DNA from: Vallitalea longa
GTDB lineage: Bacteria; Bacillota; Clostridia; Lachnospirales; Vallitaleaceae
Reading direction: 5' to 3'
DNA: 64,000 nt
NCBI RefSeq assembly: GCF_027923465.1
Contig: NZ_BRLB01000015.1
Coordinates: 1 to 64,000 of the forward strand
Of the stretch, positions 54,411 through 63,056 are shown piece by piece. The first letter of the stretch is position 1; each line of letters starts with the position of its first letter. A program made the translations under genes and the position numbers. The notes under the pieces are model-generated. The model saw only the letters and a program-made list of their open reading frames with translations, ran no database searches and was not told the DNA's origin.

Positions 54411-54761
54411 TTATAATCCTACTATAAAACCTGATATCATTGGTGCTACTTTTACACCTACTATAACAAATAAAGCAATAATAAATGTTTCTACAGCTGC
54501 TCGCTTACTGATTTCTTTCATAATCAAAGCAGCAGCAAAATCAGTTAAAACACAAACAATGATAGCTCCCCATACACCTATATATCCAAAGGCTACCACC
54601 ATCAATAATAAAAGTGGTATAGATATCAAAGTTCCCACTAACACTGTCCTTAATATTGAAGCATTTGAGTGTTTATTAATAACATGCATCATTCCTGCCA
54701 TTCTAGGGCAAACAATGAATAACCCAAAAGCAACACTTGATATAAACATCTCACTTGTCAT
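54411..54761 (-). CDS. Small membrane protein, paralogue 1 of a Fur-linked pair
   Basis: 116 residues, about four membrane helices, no signal peptide. Shares LFIVCPRMAGMMHVINKHSN and GYIGVWGAIIVCVLTDFAAALIMK with the 156-residue partner, encoded 23 bases downstream. The gene is first in a two-gene operon whose promoter carries a near-perfect Fur box. GGAGGTG precedes the ATG. It is not a known transporter family to me, but iron-repressed expression would suggest uptake, sensing or export of a metal or chelator. Confidence 0.75.
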   Translation of the reverse strand: MTSEMFISSVAFGLFIVCPRMAGMMHVINKHSNASILRTVLVGTLISIPLLLLMVVAFGYIGVWGAIIVCVLTDFAAALIMKEISKRAAVETFIIALFVIVGVKVAPMISGFIVGL

Positions 54762-54818
54762 TATTACACCTCCAATTAAACTTATCTTTTAATGTTCCTT
54801 ACTTATCATTATTTTAAT

Positions 54819-54837
54819 GTTAATGATAATCATTATC
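54819..54837. promoter_or_regulatory. Fur box, 18 of 19 bases of consensus
   Basis: GTTAATGATAATCATTATC against the classical 19-base consensus GATAATGATAATCATTATC. It lies 4 to 22 bases downstream of the -10 of the small-membrane-protein promoter, where Fur-Fe(II) would block transcription. Confidence 0.85.
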
Positions 54838-54840
54838 TTA

Positions 54841-54869
54841 ATAATATTCTCTTATTCAAAAATTGTCAA
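54841..54869 (-). promoter_or_regulatory. Promoter of the small membrane protein pair
   Basis: Minus strand TTGACA (54864-54869, perfect -35), 17-base spacer, TATTAT (54841-54846). Transcription would start inside or next to the Fur box. Confidence 0.75.
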
Positions 54870-54870
54870 C

Positions 54871-54888
54871 ATGAAACGTATATTTCAT
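54871..54888. promoter_or_regulatory. Palindrome between divergent promoters
   Basis: ATGAAACGTATATTTCAT, 6-base half-sites, directly behind the -35 of the minus promoter and 32 bases before the plus promoter. Possible TetR site. Confidence 0.45.
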
Positions 54889-54920
54889 ATTCAAAAATTC
54901 AGCGATTATTTAGTTATTAC

Positions 54921-54949
54921 TTGACAAATTTATCAAAGAGTATTATTAT
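54921..54949 (+). promoter_or_regulatory. Promoter of the TetR/ATC-hydrolase operon
   Basis: TTGACA (54921-54926), 17-base spacer, TATTAT (54944-54949), about 60 bases before the TetR start codon. Confidence 0.75.
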
Positions 54950-54962
54950 AAACGCAAAATCA

Positions 54963-54975
54963 ATAACAGTGTTAT
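54963..54975. promoter_or_regulatory. TetR-type operator candidate in the leader
   Basis: ATAACAGTGTTAT, a perfect 13-base palindrome located 13 bases past the -10 of the TetR promoter, a usual position for autoregulation. Confidence 0.55.
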
Positions 54976-55008
54976 CAATTCTTAAATAGTAATTGTGAGG
55001 TGTATAAA

Positions 55009-55632
55009 TTGGCTTTACGAAATCATACAATAGACAACAAAATATTAACTGCTGCCAAATTAGAGTTTATTAACAAAGGTTTTAAGAATGCATCTTTACG
55101 CAAAATAGCAGAACTAGCAGGTGTTACCACTGGAGCAATATATATTAGGTACAAAAATAAAGATGATCTTTTTTGCACGCTAGCTCAAGAAGCAACCCAA
55201 GTCATTGAAAGAAACATAATGTCGTTAAAGAAAGATTTTTATGATGCTGGTAGACGACATTCAATTGAAGATTTGATTGTAGTTTCATCATCAGAAATAA
55301 ATGCTATTTTAGATATGATATATCAGCATTATGATGCTTGCTACCTTTTGTTCTGTTGTGCAAAAGGGAGCTCAATGGAAAATTTTATGGAAAAACTCGT
55401 TTCTTTAAAAGTGGATTCAACAATTCAGTTTTTTCGTGATATTATGGGAAAAGATGTTGCAATAGAGCGCGAATCGCTGATGCTTATCATAGAATCAGAA
55501 TATAACACCTATACATTGATACTTAGAAACAGATACGATAAGCTAGAAGCCCAGAAATATATAGAAACTGTCATCCGTTACTTTGTGGGAGGTTGGAGAA
55601 GTATCTTCAATAACATAATAAAGGAGGATTAA
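55009..55632 (+). CDS. TetR/AcrR family regulator
   Basis: 207 residues. HTH near the N-terminus (FKNASLRKIAELAGVTTGAIYIRYKNKDDLF) is intact, followed by a ligand domain of TetR type (EIDAIL-like and QYFVGGWRSIF near the end). TTG at 55009 is the start, 6 bases after GAGGTG; the in-frame GTG at 55000 lies in that site. It heads an operon with the ATC-hydrolase-like gene 7 bases downstream and is divergent from the Fur-linked pair. A palindrome in its leader is a likely operator. Confidence 0.9.
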   Translation: MALRNHTIDNKILTAAKLEFINKGFKNASLRKIAELAGVTTGAIYIRYKNKDDLFCTLAQEATQVIERNIMSLKKDFYDAGRRHSIEDLIVVSSSEINAILDMIYQHYDACYLLFCCAKGSSMENFMEKLVSLKVDSTIQFFRDIMGKDVAIERESLMLIIESEYNTYTLILRNRYDKLEAQKYIETVIRYFVGGWRSIFNNIIKED

Positions 55633-55639
55633 ACGAACA

Positions 55640-56287
55640 ATGATGAAATACAAAGGATTTTATTGGAATTTTTTAGCTCCATGTATTAAAAAAAGTATAA
55701 AAAAACGATACGGATGTGAAATGGCAAAAAAAGCAATCTGCAATGGTAAAGTAGAATACAAAAAATTACTACAAATAGCAGATGATATTGGTGATAATAA
55801 CCCCATGGCAATGAATGCATATTTTGCTTATACCTTTGTTGGAGCATGGCTAGGTACCAAAAAGAAGATTTCGCCAAATAGCATGGCTGATATTATGGTC
55901 GATGTGCTTTATATGTTAAAACCGTTTTTTCGTATTGTGAATATTAATTCCAAACGAGGAGAAAAGAAATGGTATCGTGAAATGAAAAAATATGAAGCTT
56001 GGTCTAATGGAAAACTGGAAAAGTATCCTACCACATGGATAGTGAACTTTGATGAATCAAGACATAATATAGGTAGCTTTTATTATTTTACCCGTTGTCC
56101 AATTTGCGAGTTCTGCAAAAAAGAAGGTATACCTGAAATTATGCCTGCTCTATGTGCAACTGATTCCGTTATGTTTAAACTTCAACATGGAGTACTTCAT
56201 CGAAAATGTACATTAGCAAACGGAGATAATATGTGCGATTATTGGATTGTTGGTGACAAATACAAAATACATAATCAAAACAATTAA
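55640..56287 (+). CDS. L-2-amino-thiazoline-4-carboxylate hydrolase-like protein 1
   Basis: 215 residues. The Cys-rich C-terminal half (TRCPICEFCKKEGIPEIMPAL-type segment, then FKLQHGVLHRKCTLANGDNMCDYW) is the pattern of the ATC hydrolase-like family. These proteins have conserved Cys (ICEFCK and CTLAN), a metal-binding or catalytic cluster inferred from conservation. The founding activity hydrolyses ATC to cysteine, but most Clostridial relatives are unproven. There is no signal peptide. AAGGAGG stands 12 bases before the ATG. It is in the TetR operon, and a second family member follows after 175 bases. Confidence 0.78.
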   Translation: MMKYKGFYWNFLAPCIKKSIKKRYGCEMAKKAICNGKVEYKKLLQIADDIGDNNPMAMNAYFAYTFVGAWLGTKKKISPNSMADIMVDVLYMLKPFFRIVNINSKRGEKKWYREMKKYEAWSNGKLEKYPTTWIVNFDESRHNIGSFYYFTRCPICEFCKKEGIPEIMPALCATDSVMFKLQHGVLHRKCTLANGDNMCDYWIVGDKYKIHNQNN

Positions 56288-56462
56288 GTATATTATCTTT
56301 TTAAGAATTCTAAATTGGTCATAATAATAAAAAGTTAATATGAAGTAAGTAGCACAACCTATTATTGATAAAGATTATCAAATTCAATTGAAATCCATTG
56401 ACATTTACATTAAGATTTGGTAAGTTATTATTATATAATAAAATATAAAGAAGGGTAGTGTT

Positions 56463-57209
56463 ATGTCGGATAATAATTATTACATAATGCAGAAAAAAAA
56501 GCTCTCTAAATCGACAAAAAAATTCTTGAATCCAATTACTCCGGAATTACATGATATGTTTGGCAAAAAAGAAACAGATATAATTAAACTAAAGGTCAAA
56601 AGTGAATATGAGAAGTTAATACCTAGTTTCCCCTATATCGGAGGGAATAAAAACAAATTGACATCTAGTTTAGTAAAAGGAAGTATTTTTCTCGCATTAT
56701 ACAAAGTCCTGACTGAATACAATATTGAACTATATGATATCGGCAAATTAATTTACCTGACATCAACAAGACATTTTAATAGATTACCTTTCTGCCTAAG
56801 AAAATTAATGAGAAAAAGAATGTTTTTAAAATCAAGAGTACGAAAAATGAAAGAAAGAGCTCTATGCTCACAACAAAAAAAATATCCTTATGACTGGGTT
56901 TGGGAAGTTAAAGAAGGCGATGGAACAAACTATGATTTGGCTATAGATTATACAGAATGTGGTATAGTAAAATTTTTCCACGACCATGATGCTGACGAAC
57001 TTACGCCTTATTTATGTAATCTAGATTTTGTGATATTTAAAGCTCTTGGAGTTGAACTTAATCGTACCAAAACATTAGGATGTGGATGTGATTGTTGCAA
57101 TTTCAGGTTCATTAAAAATGGTACTCCTAGAGAACCATGGCCTCCGTTTTTTATTGAATCTGCTTCCAAACAAACCAATACCATAGAAAAACCTGTTGAC
57201 TCGAATTAG
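56463..57209 (+). CDS. L-2-amino-thiazoline-4-carboxylate hydrolase-like protein 2
   Basis: 248 residues. Related to the gene at 55640-56287 in its C-terminal core: DYTECGIVKFFHDHDADELTPY and a CGCDCCNFRF motif, here with a Cys cluster (C-x-C-x-C-C) different from the ICEFC of the first copy. N-terminal part is basic and helical and not recognised. AAGAAGGG precedes the ATG. A 14-bp terminator follows 26 bases past the stop. The pair may act on related amide or thioester substrates. Confidence 0.72.
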   Translation: MSDNNYYIMQKKKLSKSTKKFLNPITPELHDMFGKKETDIIKLKVKSEYEKLIPSFPYIGGNKNKLTSSLVKGSIFLALYKVLTEYNIELYDIGKLIYLTSTRHFNRLPFCLRKLMRKRMFLKSRVRKMKERALCSQQKKYPYDWVWEVKEGDGTNYDLAIDYTECGIVKFFHDHDADELTPYLCNLDFVIFKALGVELNRTKTLGCGCDCCNFRFIKNGTPREPWPPFFIESASKQTNTIEKPVDSN

Positions 57210-57235
57210 AACATCATGAACTATAATTAATATAG

Positions 57236-57275
57236 AAGACTCTATTTAGTTAATCCCCCCTCTAAATAGAGTCTT
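57236..57275 (+). terminator. Terminator of the TetR/ATC-hydrolase operon
   Basis: AAGACTCTATTTAG/CTAAATAGAGTCTT, 14-bp perfect stem with a 12-base loop, then ATTATATT. The T tract is modest. Confidence 0.85.
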
Positions 57276-57380
57276 ATTATATTGTGTGGTTGAACCTTAT
57301 AAGAAGTTGTATTAAAATTAGATTATAGCTCTGCTATAAATACAAGTACTTCTAAATGGTACTTCTAAGGAGGTATAACC

Positions 57381-58241
57381 TTGCCAAAACAACACTCTAA
57401 CAAAACTATGGAACTTCTATATCAACGTGCTAGTTGTCGCTCATTTCTTGACAAGAATATCGAACCTGAAATACTTAACGAAATAATTAGCGCCGGATTA
57501 CACGGTGCAACTGGAGGTAACTTACAACCCTATTGCATAATCAAAATAACCAGCGATGAAAAAAAGAAACGTCTAGTTGATGAATGTGAAATGCAAAAAC
57601 TGGTCTATAAAGCACCTGTTGACTTACTTTTTTGTATCGACTGGCGTCGTTTAGGACGTTGGGCAGAAGCTTGTGACGCGCCTTTTTCTGCAACTAATAG
57701 TTATCATCATTTCTGGATTGCATTACAAGATACAGTCATATGTGCTCAGAATATCTGTACAGCAGCTGATGCTGTCGGTTTAGGTTCTGTATATATCGGA
57801 ACTGTTGAAAGTTGTTTCATGGAATTAAAATCCATCTGTAACATACCTGATGGAGTATTTCCTGTAGTACTCGTTAGTCTTGGATATCCTACTACATATC
57901 CAGCTCCAAGAAATAAATTAGGCATTGAAGCATTGGTTCATGAGGAAGAATATAAAGACTTGCCAGTAGAAGATATAATTAGATTTCATGATGATAAATA
58001 TGAACATAAGACTTTTCCAATCACAGAAAAAAAACTCTCTACTATATATAAAGTCGTTTCTGATGTATATGATGAATCAAAAGCAAAAGAAATCACTGAT
58101 AAGATAAAAGAACAAGGTCACATCAATATGGCACAAAGATATTTCGGACTACACTATATGGCAAACTGGGCTTGTTCAGATAACAAAGAATTTATTGATA
58201 CATTGATCAATTATGGTTTTGATTGGATAAAAGGCAATTAA
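57381..58241 (+). CDS. Nitroreductase family protein
   Basis: 286 residues. FMN-binding signatures: RASCRSFLDKNIEPEIL at the N-terminus, GATGGNLQPYCIIKIT near residue 40, and ADAVGLGSVYIGTVES near 135. A C-terminal extension of about 80 residues follows the core. TTG start with AAGGAGG 7 bases before it. It reduces nitro, quinone or flavin substrates in the cytosol. It stands apart from the TetR operon by a terminator, but its position and orientation suggest a related physiological role. Confidence 0.88.
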   Translation: MPKQHSNKTMELLYQRASCRSFLDKNIEPEILNEIISAGLHGATGGNLQPYCIIKITSDEKKKRLVDECEMQKLVYKAPVDLLFCIDWRRLGRWAEACDAPFSATNSYHHFWIALQDTVICAQNICTAADAVGLGSVYIGTVESCFMELKSICNIPDGVFPVVLVSLGYPTTYPAPRNKLGIEALVHEEEYKDLPVEDIIRFHDDKYEHKTFPITEKKLSTIYKVVSDVYDESKAKEITDKIKEQGHINMAQRYFGLHYMANWACSDNKEFIDTLINYGFDWIKGN

Positions 58242-58254
58242 ATATTATTAATCC

Positions 58255-58309
58255 AGCTTTGCAAAATAAAGGTATAGAATACTATACTTTTGTTCTGCAG
58301 AGCTTTTTT
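58255..58309 (+). terminator. Terminator of the nitroreductase gene
   Basis: AGCTTTGCA/TGCAGAGCT outer stem with an inner GGTATAG/CTATACT hairpin, then T6 on the plus strand, 14 bases past the stop. Confidence 0.88.
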
Positions 58310-58483
58310 AATTGTCAATTAAAGCACGAAATCTTTTGTTATACTTCGATAAAATATGTGTTGAAAAATATCAAAATATGTCTTATAATAATTTCAGAAC
58401 ATTAAATACTATTTCTTAAAAAATGTTCGAATATATACAATTGATTCATTACTATAACTAGACATTTTAGAAGGAGATAAACA

Positions 58484-59533
58484 ATGGACTTTATTAAAGA
58501 TTTACTAGCTGTTTTTAGCGTTATACTCAATGGTTTGCCACAAGGTTTACTAGCATTAACGTTCGGTTTTGCTTCTATACCAACTGCTTTTGCATTTTTA
58601 ACTGGTGCTATAGGTAATAGTATCGTTGGTTCTGTTGCACCGATATCCTTTCAAGCTGAAACAATTACTGTAGCTGGTACTATGGGTAAGAATATGAGAG
58701 AAAGATTATCTATGATATTCTTCGGCGGTGTCATTATGGCACTCATTGGTGTCTTTGGATTCCTTGGAACGATTGTTGATTTTATAGGACCAGTAATAAC
58801 AAACGGTATGATGGCTGGTGTTGGTATAATGCTGGCTCGTGTTTCAATAGATATGTGTAAAAAAAATAAAATAATAGGAATTGTATCTCTAGTTTCTGCC
58901 TTTTTGACTTATCTGTTCACTAAAGATTTAGTATATACAATTGCTATTTCAGTAATCCTGTCAAGTGTAGTCTCTCGAATAATAAAACAAGATACAGGTA
59001 TTACTGCTAACAAAAATGACAAGATTCAATTCAAGAAACCAATATTAAACATTCCTATAATTAGAGGTGCTCTATCAATGGTATGTCTTAATATTGGTGC
59101 TAATATAGCTTTTGGAAATATTACTGGCAGTATAGCCGGACAAAATGTTAATCTTGACCATCTTGCTGTAATCAGTAGCTTAGCTGATATGTCTTCTTCG
59201 CTATTCGGTGGTGGTCCTGTTGAATCTATAATATCAGCAACCGCTAGTGCCCCTCATGCTGTATGGGCTGGTGTTGGAATGATGATACTTATGGCTATAA
59301 TTCTGTTATCAGGATTATTACCAAAAATCGGTAAATATGTTCCTAGTGAATCTATTGCAGGATTTCTTTTTGTTTTAGGAGCTTGGGTAACAGTTCCAAC
59401 CAATGCTGCTGTTGCTCTTGGACAAGATTCCCTAGTTGGAGGTATTACAATGACAGTAACAGCGATAACTGATCCTTTCTTCGGCATGGTTGCAGGATTA
59501 ATAATGAAATTATTAACCGGTGTCATTGCTTAA
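58484..59533 (+). CDS. NCS2-like purine/uracil permease family protein
   Basis: 349 residues, about ten to twelve hydrophobic segments, no signal peptide. SVAPISFQAETITVAGTMG and SSSLFGGGPVESIISATASA resemble the conserved QxxxT and GGGP-E loops of the NCS2/AzgA permeases, but it is about 80 residues shorter than typical members. AGAAGGAG precedes the ATG. It is followed 84 bases later by a phosphoribosyltransferase gene, which supports a purine or pyrimidine base substrate. No purine riboswitch is seen upstream. Confidence 0.75.
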   Translation: MDFIKDLLAVFSVILNGLPQGLLALTFGFASIPTAFAFLTGAIGNSIVGSVAPISFQAETITVAGTMGKNMRERLSMIFFGGVIMALIGVFGFLGTIVDFIGPVITNGMMAGVGIMLARVSIDMCKKNKIIGIVSLVSAFLTYLFTKDLVYTIAISVILSSVVSRIIKQDTGITANKNDKIQFKKPILNIPIIRGALSMVCLNIGANIAFGNITGSIAGQNVNLDHLAVISSLADMSSSLFGGGPVESIISATASAPHAVWAGVGMMILMAIILLSGLLPKIGKYVPSESIAGFLFVLGAWVTVPTNAAVALGQDSLVGGITMTVTAITDPFFGMVAGLIMKLLTGVIA

Positions 59534-59617
59534 CATTACAGATAGGAAACTTTATACATATAATAGATGTCTTCAACAATAATAATACTTATATCAAAAC
59601 GAAAGGGGTTAATTAAA

Positions 59618-60160
59618 ATGGATGAAATATATACTTTAGAATTATGCGGTTTAAAAAGAGATTTACCAGTAATACAAATAAATGAAGATTTAAAAATTGC
59701 TAGTTTCGTGATATTAGGAGATGCAGAGTTAGTTGAGAAATCAGGAGAGATTCTTGCTAAAAAAATACCTGAAGCAGATGTTTTGATTACTGCTGAAGCT
59801 AAAGGGATTCCTCTTATCTATGAAATAGCTAAACAAAAAGGCATGAAAAAATATATTGTCGCACGTAAAAGTTTAAAACCTTATATGAAAGACCCCCTGG
59901 TAACAAAAGTTGTTTCAATAACTACTCAAAAAGAGCAAATACTTTGTCTTGATAAAGATGAGGTTACAATGTTAGACGGTAAAAATGTAGTAATCATAGA
60001 TGATGTCATTAGTACAGGAGAATCTATAAATGCATTAGAAGACTTGGTTAACAAAGCAGGTGGAAATGTAATAGGAAAAGCTGCAATACTAGCTGAAGGT
60101 GATGCCGCTAATCGTGATGATATTCTTTTCTTACAAAAGTTACCATTATTCAAGAAATAA
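59618..60160 (+). CDS. Phosphoribosyltransferase (adenine/xanthine-type)
   Basis: 180 residues. The PRPP-binding motif NVVIIDDVISTGESINALEDL (near residues 125-145) and ADVLITAEAKGIPLIYEIAKQ are clear. The length and motif fit adenine- or xanthine-phosphoribosyltransferase-like proteins. The open frame begins 17 codons earlier, but AAAGGGG precedes ATG 59618. It would trap imported base from the adjacent permease as nucleotide. Confidence 0.85.
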   Translation: MDEIYTLELCGLKRDLPVIQINEDLKIASFVILGDAELVEKSGEILAKKIPEADVLITAEAKGIPLIYEIAKQKGMKKYIVARKSLKPYMKDPLVTKVVSITTQKEQILCLDKDEVTMLDGKNVVIIDDVISTGESINALEDLVNKAGGNVIGKAAILAEGDAANRDDILFLQKLPLFKK

Positions 60161-60208
60161 CTTTTATTTTCATCTATAATCTAAATTAATATCAGTAACT
60201 AAAAACAC

Positions 60209-60276
60209 ATCCAAAACATTTTAGTGATAAGATAAGTTTCTACCTGAATATCTCACTATTATAACATGTTTTGGAT
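60209..60276. terminator. Bidirectional terminator between convergent genes
   Basis: ATCCAAAACAT/ATGTTTTGGAT 11-bp outer stem, inner AGTGA/TCACT and GATA/TATC pairs, T-rich on both strands. Confidence 0.85.
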
Positions 60277-60325
60277 GGTAATTTTTAGTATATAATATCT
60301 ATTTTATATATGGATATAATCTATT

Positions 60326-62815
60326 CTATATGAACAAGTTATGATTAGCATCATCAGTATCTCCTAGATAAGATGCAACTCCACCTAACTCAACACCATC
60401 AATAAGCTCCTCTTTCTTGATTCCCATAACATCCATTGACATAGTACAAGCAACTATCTTAACACCATTATCCAGCGCAGAATTGATAAGTTCCTCTAAA
60501 GAGTTGACATTTTTATCTCTCATAACTTTTTTCATCATTGCAGAACCCATGCCTCCCATATTCATCTTTGAGAGTTTTAACTTTCTAGTTCCTTTTGGCA
60601 TCATAAATCCAAACATCTTTTCAATAATAGATTTCTTCACTTTTACTTTCTGGTCTTTTCTTAGAATATTCAAACCCCAAAATGTAAAGAACATAGATAC
60701 TTGTTTACCCATTGATGCAGCCCCATTAGCTATTATAAAAGATGCTAATGCCTTATCAAGTTCTCCGTTAAAAACTACCATAGTACTTTTATCAGAAGCT
60801 ATCTGTGAAGTTTTATTAACTTTTCTATCATTATTACCCTTGCGAATAAATACAGCAAATTCTTTCTCTCTCTTTTCAGATTTAATAAAACTATTGCCTG
60901 TTTTTTTACACCATGCTTTTACATCTATTGGGAAACCTGGATCAGTTGCAGTAATTTCAAGTATATCACCTTCATTTATCTCTTTCATTTTATTGTTCAC
61001 TTGCATTATTGGACCTGGACACTGTAGTCCACAAGCGTTAAGTTTGATGTTGACTCCTTCATCTTTAATTATTGTGTCATCAATATTGTTATTGATACTG
61101 TCATTATTATCTTCACAACATTCACAGTCTATATTGGAATCATTCATTTTAGTATAGTCATTGACTGCACATTTATAAAAGTTATATCCACCAATTAGAT
61201 TTTTGACTTTATACCCTTTTTGAGTCAAAATTCTTCCTGCAATATATCCCCTGATACCAATTGCACAATATAATAATATTTCTTTATTTTTATCAAGTTC
61301 ATTCATTTTATCTCTTAAGGAATTGACTGGTATATTCTCAGCCCCTTCGATAAAACCTAGATCATATTCCACTTTGTCTCTAACATCTATGATAACTGCT
61401 TTTTGCTTGTCTTTTTTATCGATTTCATTCCATAAAACTACTCCCATATCACCATTTAATATATTTTCTGCTGAAAATCCTGCCATATTGACTGGGTCTT
61501 TGGCCGATGAATATGGTGGTGCATAAGCAAGTTCCAGTTCCTTTAGATCATATATCGTTCCGCCCATTCTTATTAACGTAGCTATAACATCTATTCTTTT
61601 ATCTACTCCCTCATAACCTACTATCTGTGATCCAAGTATTTTGCCGTTTAAGTCAAATAATAATTTGATAGTCATAGGTATAGCTCCTGGATAATAACCG
61701 GCATGTGATTTAGGTTGAACTAAAGCTATTTTATAATCTTTATCATATTTCTTACCTAGTCTAATTAATGTTTTTTCATTATTACCTGTCGAAGCTACTG
61801 TAATGTCAAATACTTTTACTACAGACGTACCTTGAGTTCCTTTATATTTATCATTTCTTCCTACAATATTATTAGCTACAATTCTTCCTTGTTTGTTCGC
61901 TGGTCCAGCAAGAGGTATCATAGTCTTGTTACCATTGACATAATCAATTACCTCTATAGCATCACCCAGTGCATATATATTTTCATCACTGGTTTTTAGA
62001 TATTCATCAACCACAATTCCGCCTTTTTCATTAGTTTCCAGATCTGCTTTTTTAGCTAATTCTCCATTTGGTCTTATTCCAATAGATACTATTACTATAT
62101 CTGATTCAAGCATTGTATTATCTTGTAATTTTACATGAGTCTTTCCTTCAATTTCTTCAAAAGAACTTACCCCATTACCAAGAAATAAATTAATACCTTT
62201 TTGTACCATATGCCCATGAATCAATTGTGCCATTTCATAATCAACAGGTGCCATGACTTGATTAGCCATTTCTACCAAATTAACTTCTAATCCTAGATCA
62301 TGCATGTTTTCAGCCATTTCTATTCCTATGAAGCCTCCACCAATGACAGTAACTTTTTTAACATTATTATTTTCTAGATATGATTTTATTGCATCGGTAT
62401 CAGGTATATTCCATAGGGAAAATATATTATCTTTATCTATACCTGGTATTCTAGGCTTTATTGGAGTAGAACCAGGGGAAAGCACTAACTTATCATATGT
62501 TTCTTGATAAATTTTACCTGTTCTCAGATCTTTGACTTCAACACATTTTTCTTGTCTATCAATAGATATAACTTCATTCTCGATTCTAACATCAATATTA
62601 AATCTTTCTTTCATCGCTTCTGGAGTTTGAAGCAGAAGAGCTTCTCTTTCTTCTATGGTTCCACCAATATAATAAGGCAAACCACAATTAGCAAAAGATA
62701 TATGTTTTCCTCTTTCAAACATTATTATTTGAATGTCTTCATTAACTCTTCTAAGTCTTGCAGCCGTACTAGCTCCACCTGCAACCCCACCAACTATTAG
62801 AACTTTATTAGTCAT
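60326..62815 (-). CDS. CoA-disulfide reductase/rhodanese/TusA/DsrE fusion
   Basis: 829 residues in four parts. Residues 1-450: FAD/NAD(P)H disulfide reductase with GGVAGGASTAARL and the redox Cys in FANCGLPYYIG (about residue 43). About 460-545: rhodanese with the active Cys in LLYCAIGIRGY. A Cys-rich linker (DCECCED) follows. About 580-655: TusA with CGLQCPGPI. About 675-829: a DsrE-like domain ending with Met-rich MNMGGMG and a Cys in VACTMSMDVMG. It should move persulfide sulfur between the domains, and reduce CoA-disulfide or polysulfide. GGAGAG precedes the start. It is alone in its operon. Confidence 0.92.
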   Translation of the reverse strand: MTNKVLIVGGVAGGASTAARLRRVNEDIQIIMFERGKHISFANCGLPYYIGGTIEEREALLLQTPEAMKERFNIDVRIENEVISIDRQEKCVEVKDLRTGKIYQETYDKLVLSPGSTPIKPRIPGIDKDNIFSLWNIPDTDAIKSYLENNNVKKVTVIGGGFIGIEMAENMHDLGLEVNLVEMANQVMAPVDYEMAQLIHGHMVQKGINLFLGNGVSSFEEIEGKTHVKLQDNTMLESDIVIVSIGIRPNGELAKKADLETNEKGGIVVDEYLKTSDENIYALGDAIEVIDYVNGNKTMIPLAGPANKQGRIVANNIVGRNDKYKGTQGTSVVKVFDITVASTGNNEKTLIRLGKKYDKDYKIALVQPKSHAGYYPGAIPMTIKLLFDLNGKILGSQIVGYEGVDKRIDVIATLIRMGGTIYDLKELELAYAPPYSSAKDPVNMAGFSAENILNGDMGVVLWNEIDKKDKQKAVIIDVRDKVEYDLGFIEGAENIPVNSLRDKMNELDKNKEILLYCAIGIRGYIAGRILTQKGYKVKNLIGGYNFYKCAVNDYTKMNDSNIDCECCEDNNDSINNNIDDTIIKDEGVNIKLNACGLQCPGPIMQVNNKMKEINEGDILEITATDPGFPIDVKAWCKKTGNSFIKSEKREKEFAVFIRKGNNDRKVNKTSQIASDKSTMVVFNGELDKALASFIIANGAASMGKQVSMFFTFWGLNILRKDQKVKVKKSIIEKMFGFMMPKGTRKLKLSKMNMGGMGSAMMKKVMRDKNVNSLEELINSALDNGVKIVACTMSMDVMGIKKEELIDGVELGGVASYLGDTDDANHNLFI

Positions 62816-62886
62816 AATAATATTCTCTCCTTCAATTTGTATTTATTTTAACAATCCTATATACTCGTTAATATCTATATATTAAT

Positions 62887-62915
62887 ATATTACAATATTA
62901 AAATATATGTGTCAA
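62887..62915 (-). promoter_or_regulatory. Promoter of the sulfur-transfer fusion gene
   Basis: Minus strand TTGACA (62910-62915, perfect -35), 17-base spacer, TAATAT (62887-62892). Surrounding AT-rich palindromic sequence could hold a persulfide-responsive operator; not resolvable. Confidence 0.65.
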
Positions 62916-63056
62916 GATATTTTTAATTTAATAGGCTCTACGTGTTTTTATCCGAAACAATTTATAAATTCTCTTATTATATTGCAATATTTGGTAATAT
63001 ACATTACTATAGTGATATATAATATTTTTTACATTATTTAAGACTTGAGGTGAAAT

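Noticed and set aside
60209-60276. Purine-riboswitch-like segment (AAGTTTCTACC) near the phosphoribosyltransferase
   Set aside because: It lies after the gene, not before it, and lacks the two-hairpin purine riboswitch fold; it is the loop of a bidirectional terminator.
62816-63056. ArsR/persulfide-type operator around the fusion gene promoter
   Set aside because: The region is almost all A and T, so any palindrome is expected by chance.
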